Below, in pieces: positions 33,823 through 48,047 of a stretch of DNA of 64,000 bases. The notes under the pieces are model-generated. The model was not told the DNA's origin, ran no database searches, and saw only the letters and a program-made list of their open reading frames with translations. Made by a program: the position numbers and the translations under genes. The stretch covers positions 107,059,988-107,123,987 of the forward strand of contig NC_080423.1 of NCBI RefSeq assembly GCF_029873635.1, written 5' to 3'. Positions within the stretch are counted from its first letter, which is position 1; each line of letters opens with the position of its first letter. This stretch comes from Malania oleifera. Lineage: Eukaryota; Streptophyta; Magnoliopsida; Santalales; Ximeniaceae.

Positions 33823-35645
33823 CCCCTCGGGTTGGGTCCGTAAAGTTGAACGTAGATGGTAGTTGTCGTGGGAACCCAGAGACATGTGGAGGGAGTGGTG
33901 TGATTCGAGATTGCAGCGGGGCTTTCTTGGATACTTATTCTTCCTTCTTTAGCTGTGACACTAATAATAAAGCTGACCTTAGGGCCCTGACGGAGGGAGT
34001 GCGGATGTGCAAAGAGATGGGCCATATGAATGTGGAGATTGAATGTGACTCTAATGTAATGGTTGATTGTTTTCATTCTCGGAGATGCATTGTAAAGACC
34101 TGCTATCTATTTCCAGTTTATATATATATATGCTCTGATACCAAACTTGATTAAACCAAACCATTAACCTAAGCAACGTGAAGTGGAAATCATATAAACT
34201 CAACCATATATACAATACCAGAATGCTAACATATCCTTCGAAATATACATATATGTCTGTTCCCCATAATACCCACAACTTGGTTAGGGCTATACAAAAA
34301 TACTCCAAAATTACTCACTCTACTGACAGAGCGTCACTGAAACCCCTCTACCTGCGAGCCTGATCTGCTCGCTTACTTGAATCACCTGAAAAATATTAAT
34401 TTATTGGAATGAGACGACGCTCAGTAAGACGAAATATGCTATTACTAGTATGTGGCAAATGAGTTATAATACTATGAAAATCTGTTTTTATATAATCATG
34501 TATAACTAGATCTATGAATAATATACAAATAACAAAAACCACCACCAATTCCATATTGCTTAACATATTTGTAATTTTAGGTTACTTGTCAAAATACTTC
34601 TAATGTGCATAAGTATATTCTCTATCTCCGCAAATTTGTATATACATAATAATAACTGAAAACTTCTCTGTGGATAATTGTGTATCATGATTTAACCCCT
34701 CATGACAAGGTTGTGTGGCCCGTAGGCGGGATCTACTCTGGCTAGCCAACCAGGGTAAACCACTATACTCCCTCAGTCAGATCGACCACTCCACAACCCA
34801 TATCTGATGGGGAGCCTGTCCACGTCTGGGCACGATCGACCTACTACCACGTATTATCTGAATAGGCGGTTACACTCTAAACTGAATATCTGTAGCTAGG
34901 TACTGTGCTCTGCTGTATGGTCGAATAGGGTTTGATACTATATAATATATTTCTATATACAACTAACTGTTTTACCATAATTCCATAATAACTGTATTAA
35001 CCATGACACTATAATAAATTGTAATTGTATCATCTGTATTTTTGAACTGAACTGTAATCTGTAAGTCATAGTACTGAAAACTGTATAATCATGGTATTCT
35101 GTAATTACTATAAAACATAACCACTGGCTGTATATTCTATAAAACATATCCTGAAAATACTGTAAAACATGTTTATTTACTATACTCATATTCTCAAGCC
35201 ACACAATAATTTTAAACATATTATACATAAATGATAAACTGTATAAATTTCTATCGTGAATAATCATCTAATAAAAACGTATAGTTTATACTGAAACATA
35301 GTAAAATTGCCTAGCATAACATATTTCCCTTACCTGATCCTGCTAAAATCCCCTATTGAGACGGGTCCTGCACCCGCAGGGTTTCCTACTCGATATCCTA
35401 AAAATAATTTTCGCCAGAACAAAATGTCACTATTTCTACGTTGACAGCATTTTTTACAATGGCTAGAAAGCCAAATTCTGAAAGAAAGACCTTACCCTGG
35501 ATTTGGGATGAATTCCAACTTTGCCCCACTGACGATCCGCTCCGGCAGACTTGAAGAGGACTTTGCCAGGAACGCCGTGGTGGTCTTAGATCGTCGATCC
35601 GGCGACTGACGGGGCCGAAATCGAAGAGAGATGCAGGAGAGGCCG

Positions 35646-35710
<65 letters not shown>

Positions 35711-36365
35711 AACAGCACTGATTTTCTGTGAATAAAATGAGTTTAAGGCTATTTATATTGCGGGCTTCGTCGACGAGTCACGTCATCTCGTCGACAAGTC
35801 TTTAAGTAATTTCGTTGACGAACCTTACCCTTCGTCAACGAAATTCAGAGTAACCCAAATTCTTCTCTCGGTATTTTCTCGTCGACGAGGTCCTGAAGAA
35901 TCCTCATCGACGAAACCCCTGTATTCGTCTACTGCCTCCTTCAGTTCCTATTCCCATTGTCCTCCCTCTTTATTATTAAAATACTATTATTCTTCGGGTC
36001 ACTACATGTATGGTATGATATTTGTGGGATTTTTGGGAAAAGCTTCTTGAGGCTCTTTCCATGATTAATTTCACCATTGCTCACCAATTCAGATAAGGAA
36101 ATAAGGTCGTGGACTTCTTGCCATGTCAGGGAGAGGAAGGCGTCACTATGAGATATTTGAAGTTTGCTTCTTTATCTCGTCTAATTAGAGACATGATACG
36201 ACTAGACAAAATTGGTCTTTCTCTAGTGTGTTGTTTTGTCTTCATTTCGTTTTTATTTGTTTGTAGTTTGATTTGCTAGAACCACGGTATTCACTGGCCA
36301 TAAGTGAGGGGTTTTCTAATAAAGAAAGGAGGTGCCACCTTCTTTTATTAAAAAAAAAAAAAAAT
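33823..36365 (+). mobile_element. L1-type LINE 3' end (RNase H and poly-A tail), split by a solo LTR
   Basis: 33836-34090 encodes a plant L1-type RNase H (LNVDGSCRGNPE, GSGVIRDCSGAFLD, ALTEGVRMCKEMG, IECDSNVMVDC). The reading resumes after 36006 with the usual following blocks (a FREGNKVVDF-like segment, RLDKIGL) and ends in an A tract at 36349-36363. The LINE is 5'-truncated and was later interrupted by the LTR at 34091-36006. Confidence 0.8.
34091..36006 (-). mobile_element. Solo Gypsy-type LTR inside the LINE
   Basis: On the minus strand it runs TGTAGTGACC to GGTCTTTACA. Flanking 5-mers TGCAT (34086-34090) and TGTAT (36007-36011), plus continuity of the LINE on both sides, support a clean insertion of 1916 bp. 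Inside (minus strand): TCGTCGACGA motifs at about 35760-35900, TATAAATA at 35750-35757, (CT)n at 35651-35706, donor-like GTAAGG at 35495 and 35333, a 64-bp segment 35334-35397, TGAGCGTCGTCTCA at 34410-34423 and TTTTTCAG at 34386. A primer-site-like TGGTATCAGAGC (34132-34143) lies about 40 bp inside its end, which is odd for a solo LTR. Confidence 0.78.
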
Positions 36366-36661
36366 TTTGACATGATCCCTGACAAAATTGGTCTTCCTCA
36401 TCGATGAGCCCAAGAACACCGCTCGTGGATGAACTCGGGAGCTCGTCAATGAAATTCAGATACTCAAAACCCTCGTCGATGAGACATGCATACTCGGCGA
36501 CGATGCTCAGAAGATTGCTCGTCGATGAGAAAATCCAGCCCATCAACGAGGGCTTGCTTATTACCCTTTAAAACTTCTTTTCCCCCTTCTTATATTTTCC
36601 CTTTTTCCTTTTTATTATCTTTCTTATTACTTTAAATAGTTAAAATTTTCCGGGTTGTTAC
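36366..36661 (-). mobile_element. Short 5' fragment of another Gypsy-type LTR
   Basis: On the minus strand it starts TGTAACAACCCGG at 36661 and carries repeated TCATCGACGAG-type motifs (36395-36550). The remainder of the LTR is absent. Confidence 0.65.
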
Positions 36662-37833
36662 AAAAAGATGTTGGGTATATTATGAAATGAAAATGAGAAT
36701 GAAATAGAAATGAAATGTGAAATGTGAAATGTGAATAATGTGAAATGGGAAAAAGCCACGTAAAGTGAAATGAAATGTAAAAGATGAAAATGTGAACAGT
36801 TGTGAAAGGCGGGATAAATGACAAACATGATAATGTATTACAGTAGTATCATTATTTATACTTGTAGAACATGTTACGTTTAGGCGGGGCAAACTCTTCG
36901 TCCAACAGCTTGCTGAGAAAGGCGAGTGCCCTATTAGGTATCAGGTGTAGCATTAGGCTACATAACGTACTAAGATAGAGGGAAATTACTTGTATGGGTG
37001 GGCATATTTTCCTATTCTTGGGAGCCTTCGCTGGTAAACCTTTAAAAGAATTGTGTGAGTACGATATTATTTCTTTACTTGAGGGCTTACTAAGTAAGGT
37101 GAGTGCCCTGGTATGCTTCAATTGTGATCTTCGGGTTGACTAAAGTATCATAACAGAGGGGTGCTACTTGTATGGGTGGATAATCACCCTGATCCTTAGG
37201 TTTTTCTTCTGGGTAAAATATCTTAGATGTGATTGATTAGGTCCAGAAAGTTATTTCAGAAACCATGTTAAGATCTGCAAATGTTAAATATTATGTTGAT
37301 TATAACCTCATGTTGGCCACAAGCTGTTTTAATATATTGTTTCTTTCCTTACTAAAATGTGTCTCACCCGAATATAAATTATTCTTTTTCTGGAACTCCA
37401 CGGAATCTAGCTTAGAAAGCTTAAGGTTATTATAGCATTTTTGAGTTAGAAAGGAAAAAGGGTATAAATTTGACGATACTTTTGGATTGTATAAATTTAT
37501 GTTTTATGTTTTATGTTTTATGTTTTAAGTCATCTGAGAAATAGATGAATGTGAATACTAGAAGTTGTGGTATGTTTTTGGAGTTATGCATATATGTGGA
37601 TACAGGCGGATGTATGTTTTATGTTAAAATGTAGATAGATGTAGAAAACTCTGGTATATTATTAATTGAGGATTCTAGTTATGTTTTCTGCTGCGTAATT
37701 ATAAATGGAATAACAGGTACAGGAAAATGAATGACGTGGCACTTGAGTCCCACAAGGCGGGTTCGGGGTGCCACAAGACACAGTTAATTAGGTATAATGC
37801 ACCAAACCGAGTTTTCGGGTTTGGGGCATTACA
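36662..37833 (+). mobile_element. 3' part of a Gypsy-type LTR related to the solo LTR at 55.9 kb
   Basis: 36890-37020 resembles 57655-57785 (GAGTGCCCT, GGCTACATAACGTA, GGAAA/TTACTTGTATGG). It also has the LTR 3' module (TAAAATGTGTCTCA at 37353-37366, then TTTTTCTGG) and ends GGGGCATTACA. AAATGTG repeats lie at 36700-36760 and (TTTTATG)n at about 37498-37527. Confidence 0.65.
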
Positions 37834-39340
37834 CATATTGTCATAGCAGATAATTGTAAGAGCATTTTCAACTTGTTGTAGGTCCACTAGTAATCTACGT
37901 AACCACATTGCTTCGCATGTAGCGTCTATTGTTGAAATATATTCTGCTTTTGACGAAGAACGTGCCACTGTTTTTTTCTTTTTGGATCCCCACGAAATTA
38001 TTTTCAATCCTAAGAAAAAAACATAGTAAGAGGTGCTTTTCCAATCATCAATTGAACTTGCCTAGTCACTATCAATGTAACCCACAAGCTTGTTCTTTTT
38101 TTCTTTCATATATCTAATGCCAAATTTGCTTGTTACTTGATGATATCGTAAAATTCTTTTTTCTGCTGCATAGTGTAGCTTATTGGGCTGATGCATGAAG
38201 CTTGAAATTAAGCTGACAAGGTAAACAATATCTGGCCTTGTGTTGGTTAAGTAAATTAAGAAACCAACCATGCTTCAATATGATTTTTCATCTACCTTCA
38301 GTGTGCCATCATTCAACTGTAGCTTCTCATTTACAACCATTGGAGTAGAATTTGGTTTGCAATTACTCATTTTAAATTTTTTCAATAAATTTTCAAGACA
38401 TTTTTCTTGAGAAATAAATATCTTGCCTTTTAATTTTCGGACTTGAATTCCAAGAAAATATTTCATAAGCCTCAAATCTGTCATCTCATATTCTTTCATC
38501 ATAGCTCCTTGAATTCCTCCACCATTGCTAGATTGGTTCCTATGTAAATTAGATCATCAACGTATAAACAAATTAGGAGAAAATCTTTGATACCTCCTTT
38601 TATGTAAAGTGAAGGCTCATTTTGACTTCTTTGAAATCCTTTTGATGGAAGTAGGAATCGATCTTCCTATTCCAAGCTCGTGGAGCTTGTTTTAATCCAT
38701 GTAAGGCTTTTCGTAGCCTATATACTTTTTATTCTTGACCAAGTATACAATAACCCTCAAGTTGCTCCACATAAACTTCTTCTTCCATTTCTCCATTAAG
38801 AAATGCTATTTTGAAATCAAGTTGGAAAATTGGTAAATCTAGTGGTGCAGCCAAGGCAAGAATTGTTTGTATTGTCTCCATACGAGCTACTGGTGCAAAC
38901 GTTTCATTGAAGTCGATTTTAGACTATTGTGAATAGCCTTTTGCAACTAGATGAACCTTGTGCTTGTGTATTGAGCCATCTTATTTATACTTGGTCTTTT
39001 AGACCCATTTTAGCCCAATTACTTATTTGCCTTCAGGCAGATCTACAAGCTCCCATGTGTTGTTCTTCTCAATTTTTGCAATTTCTTCAATTGTTGCAAG
39101 TTCTTCATTTTATTCAGGCAGATCTACAACCTTGGTAGGGATAAGATCACCATGTGTGACGACCTTCCATGCTTTCCAATCCATGGTTTGAAGGTAGATC
39201 ATCATTCTTTGTTTTCAAAATGTGTAGTTAAGTCCACAAATGATCGGAGGTCTGGTTGAGGATTGACCCTCTCTAAAAGGAGCTACGCCTATGTGTACCA
39301 TTTAGATCTTTATATAGCTTCTATTTAAGATTTTCTATAA
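37834..39340 (-). pseudogene. Copia reverse transcriptase/RNase H remains
   Basis: Minus-strand blocks in normal order, right to left: an RT segment near 38690-38830 (EEEVYVEQ-type motif, [12 protein letters not shown]-like), then MKYFLGIQVRKLKGKIFISQ (about 38400-38460), LTNTRPDIVYLVSLISSFMH (about 38190-38260) and RNase H ARSSSKAEYISTIDATCEAMWL (about 37890-37960). The frame is broken and earlier domains are not adjacent. It is probably linked to the LTR on its right. Confidence 0.78.
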
Positions 39341-39358
39341 CACGGCTCTGATGTCAAT

Positions 39359-41196
39359 TGAAAACTAAGGTGTAGTCCCAAGAGGTGGGTGAATTGGGTT
39401 TATAAAAGTTTCTTTTAAATCTCTTTACAAATTCACAACCTTTTGTAAATTTAGAAAACACACAAGGATGATTTAATGTTAATGCTTAATTAACTCAACC
39501 ACAATCTACTTAATATCAATACAACCCAAACACTTTCAATAATATCAATCAAACAACCAATCAATCACAATATACTTAACCAATATATAAGCTGCAGCAC
39601 TTTCCAAGATTCAGCGTTTGCAAAAACTCAAAGTAGAGTTTGTTTAAAGCCCTGTTTATATGAATTTTGTTTGCTTCCTTTTAACTAAGGTTTACGCAAA
39701 TGATTAATCAACGTACTCCCTTTAAGGTTTTTGCAAAAAATTTATAATCAACATACTACCTTAAATTAAAAGTCTTCTCAATCTCAAACTCTTAGTTTCC
39801 TGCACTTAGATACACAACCACACAATTTATATATGTAGAAATTTAAAGAGAAAGGGTAGAGAGTGAGACCGATTTTTTTACGAGGTTCGGCTAACACCAG
39901 CCTACGTCCTTGCCTTAGGCAAGACCACCTAAGGATTCCACTATACCATTCTTTTCCAGGCGGAACAAATCGTTACAATCCTTCCTTTAGGGTGGAGCCC
40001 CCTCTCCAAGCGATAGCCCACGCTCTGTACAACGATCCAATAACCTTGAACCGTCAAGAAAACAAAGATACAAGGAAGAATTCTTGTGTAAAATAGTGCT
40101 CTTAGATAGAGCTGGTTAGTACAAGTTCAAACACAACCAATACTTCAAAGTAAATATCAAGAAGAATGAAATTTGAAGCTCAAGAGTATGTATCACCAAA
40201 ATTATTCTATTGATTTGTATCAAACCTCAGAAGATTGCTTTTAGATCAGTGATTAGAAACTCAGTTTATCTCAGAAATTTCTCAGCAAGAGGATGTAAGC
40301 AAAAGAGCTTTGAGAGAAAGTAGGCAATTAGCTTGAAAATTGATTTTCAATTCTTGGTGATTAATTTGATTTGAGAAACTATGTATTTATAGGCTTAAAA
40401 AGTGTTAAATTTGTGTTTGCCAAGTTACTTAGAGTATTTTCCAAGTTTTTAGAAAGTTTGGGGCACAAGCAATCCGAATTTGAATTTAAAAACCTTTTAA
40501 AAAAATAACCATTAACGAGGGTTAGTCGCGTGAACCCTTCGTGGTCAGTCGCCTGACCTTTGAACGCAGTATATTTTTTCAGTTCAAAATAGGGTCAGTC
40601 GCCTAAGGTGCCAGGGGTTAGTCGCCTAATCCTTTACTGCATGTTCAAAATCAATTCTGGAAAAATGTCAGTTGCCTGACCAAGCATAGGTCAGTCGCCT
40701 GAACAGTTATAAAAGCTGCTTTTCAGGTTTGTTTTCAAAACTCTTAGCTATCTTGCTTTGATCCATTTAAAATGTGTTTTTTGGGGTTTTCAAAGTGAGG
40801 TCTTTAAGTCCATATTAACCCCTAATGAGCTTCAAAGTATTCAAAATGATACTTAAAGTGAAGTACTTACATAAGACTTCCTAAAACTTTAAAAACTCTC
40901 TTAAACTTGAAGTCTTCATGTCTTTCTTTACTTTGAGTCCTCTTTTGCCTTGAGCTTGAGTGTTCTTTAAGCTTCATTTGTCTTGACCATCTTGAACTTA
41001 TTTGAGCTTTCATTTGATCACTTAGTGAATGAAGTAGAGCTTTATAGTACATGTGATCCTTGGCTTTCAATTCTTGAATTACTTGAACTTAATCATATTT
41101 GGTTTCTTGAAATATCATTACTTAAACAACACTTTGTTAAATTAACCTTTACTTGTTATCATCAAAACATGATTCAAAAGTCATGTTAGGCCAACA
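39359..41196 (-). mobile_element. Copia-type LTR, 1.8 kb
   Basis: Minus strand begins TGTTGGCCTAACATGACTTT at 41196 and ends TAGTTTTCA at 39359. It is followed inward by a degenerate primer-site-like ATTGACATCAGAGCC. The interior has a repeated block with GTCAGTCGCCTGA-like motifs (40525-40700). No partner LTR or target duplication was found, so completeness is unproven. Confidence 0.6.
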
Positions 41197-41729
41197 CTGA
41201 AAGTAACTACGTTCGGGTGACTTCTTTCCGCTCATTCTTATTTTGTCGCAATTTTTTTGGGAATCCTTTTTTACTCTTAAGTTTTTAAGCAATTTTGTTG
41301 ATTGCACTGCTATAATTTTTGCCCCTATTATAATGGAAATTTTATTGGGTTACATAAGCCTCGTGGTTTTTACCCTTCACATTAGAGGAGTTTTCCACGT
41401 TAAAAATCGTGGTGTTCCTTTTGTGAGTGCGATTTATTATTATTATTGGTTGGTTATTTTTGCTCGTCACAGATTTAATTTTTGAGAAAGATTTATCCAC
41501 TATGCTAGTTGTCTTGTTACTTTCCCAACACTTTTTGTGGACTGCGATTGCTTCTTTTCCAGCAATTTTATGTAACTTGTCATCTCTGAGTTTTACTTCA
41601 AAAGAGAATTTGTCATCGAGCTTCACGAACAAATCTTTTTTTTTCCTGTCATATGATTACTACATACACTATCCATGTACCAAATGTTCTCGAACTCTTT
41701 TTTAGCATTCATAAATGAATAAAATACCT
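41197..41729. mobile_element. Copia fragments: LTR-like piece and protease/pre-integrase scrap
   Basis: 41210-41480 (+) looks like the promoter-proximal half of a Copia LTR (AGGAGTTTTCCACGTTAAAA, TCGTGGTGTTCC). 41490-41700 (minus) encodes a protease-to-pre-integrase segment (FVKLDDKFSFEVKL, DDKLHKIAGK). These are fossil scraps with unclear boundaries. Confidence 0.55.
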
Positions 41730-42058
41730 GCCTTGCTTCCACACATACACTTCACCTTCCACACAATTCTACACACTTCCACACACTTCATCTTCCACAC
41801 AATTCTACATACTTCCACATACTTCACCTTCCACACAATTCTACATACTTCCACACGCATACACTTCACCTTCTATACAATTCTACACACTTCCACAAAC
41901 TTCACCTTTCACGCAATTCTACACACTTCCACACACTTCATCTTCCACACAATTCTACACACTTCCACACACTTCATCTTCCACACAATACTTCACATTT
42001 CCACACACTTCCATTTTTTTAAATTTACATTAATAAAATTACAAATTACTTTTTAACA
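41730..42058. repeat. Minisatellite (TTCCACACAATTCTACACAC type), copy 2
   Basis: About eight imperfect units of the repeat seen at 33595-33780, followed by the same AT-rich tail ending TTTTTAACAA at 42055. It lies 8 kb from copy 1 in the same orientation. Confidence 0.88.
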
Positions 42059-42099
42059 ATATTGGGTGGAACACATGTATAGAGAAAGCGAACTGAAGA

Positions 42100-42420
42100 A
42101 AATTAGGAAGCTGGCATGAAGAAAATCGTCGACGGTTTTGTTCAGCGTCAGTTTTTGAATTTGAAATTTATTATTTTATTGGTTGGGAGTGTAGGGGGCA
42201 ATGCCCCCACGGTACAATACAGGGGTATTTGAGGAATCTTTCTAATACCTCTGTAGGACTAAAGTTAGTATAAATACATATGATGTAACTTTACTTTCTA
42301 CGATAGTAAAATTCAGCTGCCGCTTACTCCTATGGATGTAGGCATACGGCTTAACCATATTAAATCTATGTATTTTCCTTGCTTTCTTTATCTCTTTATT
42401 TTTTCGTATTATTTATCGTA
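42100..42420 (+). mobile_element. LTR-like fragment with TATA box
   Basis: Contains AAATCGTCGACGG (42126), a GGGGGCAATGCCCCC hairpin (42194-42208), GTATAAATA (about 42268), and a U5-like end with GGATGTAGGCATACGGC and TTAACCATATTAAATC. This resembles Copia LTR R/U5 sequence. No partner or termini were identified. Confidence 0.4.
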
Positions 42421-44442
<2,022 letters not shown>

Positions 44443-44449
44443 GGAAGAC

Positions 44450-45010
44450 ACTTAGCTGGATGGGAGAAATTGAAGATGATGTAAACAGGTTGGGTAAAAT
44501 GAAGAAGTGTTTCGAGTGTGCTTGTGATCGTAGAATACCTTGAAAATTAAAAGGGAAGTTTTATTAGACAATTATAAGAACATTTATGTTATATGGATCA
44601 GAATGTTGGGTGAGGAAGAAACAGAAAATCCAAAAAAGTAAAAGTTGTTGAGATAAGATTGCTTAGATGGATGAGTGGTATAACACTAAGAGATAAATTA
44701 AGGAATGAACATACCCACAGTCAGTTAGGTGTAGCTTCTTTAGAAGGTAAGGGAGAGACGTAGGCCACATGGTGCGCCAGTGAGGAAGAGTGAGTTAGTT
44801 ACTGTGGGGACGGTAAAAGAAATAAGGATAAACCTAAAATAACTTGGAATGAGATAGTGAGTAATGATTTAATAGTCTTGAATCTGTCAAAAGAAATGGT
44901 CCATGATCGTATAAATAGGCAGAAAAAGATTCCAACCCCACCTTGTGGGACTTGAGGCTTTATTTTGTTGTTGTAGTAGTAATAGTAGTAGTAGTTGTTG
45001 TTGCTGTACT
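44450..45010 (+). mobile_element. RTE-clade LINE 3' end
   Basis: Encodes scraps of the RTE reverse-transcriptase C-terminus: a [14 protein letters not shown]-like stretch, LYGSECWVRKKQ, EIRLLRWMSGITLRDKLRNE and a QLGVAS-like segment. It ends with GGGACTTGAGGCTTTATTTTG and a TTG/TAG simple-repeat tail (44968-45007). It is 5'-truncated with a degraded frame. Same family type as the antisense scrap in PBE intron 3. Confidence 0.85.
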
Positions 45011-45194
45011 TAGCCAAATGGGTCATGTCATTACAAGCTTGCGTTATGTAGCATGACTCATAAGGCTATTTTTCTTAATCAATTGAAAGTCCTGGACTTG
45101 GACTATACAATGAAAGATAAACCATCTCTCATCCCATATCCCATCTCACCTGTCTCACTATTCTTTTAATAAGGATGTTTCAAACTTTGATCTC

Positions 45195-45560
45195 TAAGAT
45201 AGAGGTGTATTCCGGTCGAGTCGAGTCGACACAGTAAAATACTCGAACTCGACTAGGCTTGAACATGTTGAGCTCGAAACTCGATTCAAACTCGATCGAT
45301 TTTCTAATTGTTAACTCGATCTCGAGTCAATTAAGCTTGAGTTGATTATAAATTAGCATTAAATATATATAAATATATAACATACAATATATTTATAAAA
45401 TATATATTCTATAACATATATAATATAAAAATAAGAAAATTAAAAAGTTTGATTAAACTTAAAACTCGACTCAACAAATATTCGAATAGCTCAAATTCAC
45501 ATAGAATCGAGTTGAGTTCAAGTAACTCCCAAGTAGGCTCGACTAACTTACACCTCCTTA
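45195..45560. mobile_element. Probable non-autonomous hAT-like repeat, CTCGA-rich
   Basis: Ends AGAGGTGTATTCCGGTCGAG and GGCTCGACTAACTTACACCTC give short inverted termini (GAGGTGTA/TACACCTC). The interior is dense in CTCGA/TCGAG blocks around an AT-rich core, a familiar plant hAT-MITE layout. No clear 8-bp duplication was seen. Confidence 0.5.
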
Positions 45561-48001
45561 TCTTTCGTGTAGAATGAGTGAGAAAAAGCTCAAACTTGAG
45601 TTTGTTTACACCCCATACAACCGATTCCAGACTACCAAAACAAACAGAGTATTGAAGTTGAAAAGAAAGAAAGGTCCAAATTGCAAAATGTGCGAGGTCA
45701 AAGTCCAATCCCCAAAATCAATTTGACTGGCGCATTAGCCGCATTGCAAATACCACGTACGGGTAACAGGCGCAGCAGTAATATAATTACAACGTGCTCC
45801 CACGAGCGTTGTTTTCGCCTTTGGTCTCCTTCACGTGGACTTCTACTCAGTCTCTCTCTCTCTAAGTCGGATATGCAATTTCTGAGTCATTTATCTGATC
45901 CTGATGCCTCAGGCAAAGCATGAAACACAAGTTGGGTCGGTGAATGGTGGCGGCCCCTCTGAATTTTACACACACCACACACGAGGGAGCTTCAAATGGG
46001 GAAATTTGTTTTTTCGAATGTCATGTATGATGTCATTTTGTTTTCTCATGCACTGCTTGCTCTTCTAGACACTCCATCGCTAGCAATTGCCTCTTCCCGG
46101 CGGCTGAGCGTCAACTTCTTCTTAGGCTTTCTAGAAATATGCGGGAGCTTCTTCTACCCTCTTTTCATCTTTGTGAAGACAAATTCTTCGTCTTCATCTG
46201 CAGGCTAATTTGTTTTTTTTTCACAAAACTGTTTGACATCGTAAAACTGTGATCTTAGATGTGAAACTCGTAAGAGTGGGATCCACGTTCAAATGCTAAT
46301 CCCACTTCATGACAACTTCAAAGAGTGTAACATAGCCGAATTATTTATAATTAATTGTTCCTTTTTATTGAAGTATGACTCACATTTAGAAGGGTTTGTG
46401 CTACCGGAAGCTCTGAAAGAGTCAGAATAGAAGAGCACTCATCTTGAGATGGACTTACTACTTAAATTCTTTTAGCAATTATCTGCTTTTAACTCAATAC
46501 AAGGTAAAGAAACTTATTCAATGGTCACCGCTAATCAATTTTGGTCCCAAATCTTTCGGGATACACCTATGCCCCCTTGTTCTGGTCTATAGACGATGAA
46601 ACTACAAGTAATGCAATTATGAATTTCATGGAGAGTTGGATCATTCGGACCTTTCAATTCATAGATGTGGATCTCAAACCTATGAATGGGGATAAAAGGC
46701 CTGTTCGGAAAGACTATCTAATTCTCCGAAAAGGATCAATTGAAACCCTTTAATTGTTTATGTACTTGTAAAGGTTAGGCATGGAAGGCCCGCCACACCC
46801 GGTATGAAACATCCCTGTATGCTTAGACCAAACCCAACAAGAGTGCCCCCGGGGGAGAATGATGTAATAATACATTTGAATAGGGTGTGGTGTAATTATA
46901 TTATTATATGAGCTTACTTTGAAATTTCCATATGAAATTATATATACATATTATAGCCTAAAGTTCAAACCCTAGGACAAATTTCATTTGATGATATAAT
47001 AAAAATTACATAAAAATCTCATAAATGTAGGCACACTATCGAGCCACCTAAATTCATTATTTTTCATCTCTTCATTTTCTCAAATTTTTGATATACGTGT
47101 GCATAACCTTACAACGTGATTTCACTACAGTTTTCGTTTAAAGCATTGTTCTTGGGGAATGGTTGCCTATATACACACAAAACATATGCTCTACAGTTTT
47201 TGAATAATAATGTGCAAAAGATTTAATAAATATATATATATATATATATATCTGCAAACTCGTTTTTAAAATTTATTAAATACACAAATTTAGTCATCAC
47301 GCTATCTATTTTTTGAAAAAGAAAATATTTATAGACGACAAATAGACCTCTGCTTTTCCACATCCAAGTGGGATTTGGTTCATGCAATATTTCAAAATTT
47401 CCGAAAAAGTAATGTCTTAACATTTTATTCTCCCATTTGTTTTAGTTTGTTTTAAGGTCGAAAGCTAGTATGGCTGTAAGATCACATCTCATGAAAATCT
47501 TATAATGGGAACCAGCAATCGCATATTACATTTAGTGGGTGATGGTTGTAGTATTACCAGATAATCATCCTATTTTCAAAAACAGGACGTCCAAAATAAG
47601 GGCAGCTTAAATTCCACAAACCAAACAAACTCATGCTTGTGTTTGGCAACCTAAAATTTAGACCTGGAGTTTGTATTAATTTAGACAAGATATAATATTA
47701 AGACTATTAAACTCCATCCAAACACAACCTACTCAAATTCTACACTTCCCCCAGAGTACATATGTATGAAAAAATGAACTTGTGGGCTATCTGGATATGT
47801 ATGAATTGAAAACTCACTGATAGCCATGACTATTTTGCGATTATCATTGAATTTTTCTCACTGTTGAAAACTATATCCCCATTGTAATTTCTGTGGATAA
47901 GAAATTTTTTTTCTGAAGGTTGTAGGTCAAAATGCGGTAGTTATTAGTCAATAAATATTTTAAGCATTTAAAAATAAATGGCAATTAGAATGTAAATAAT
48001 G

Positions 48002-48047
<46 letters not shown>

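Noticed and set aside
36690-36800. Telomere- or centromere-like satellite
   Set aside because: The AAATGTG repeats are short, irregular and confined to an LTR fragment, like those at 56880-57130.
39354-41201. Target-site duplication around the 1.8-kb Copia LTR
   Set aside because: Flanks TCAAT and CTGAA do not match, so a clean solo insertion is not supported.
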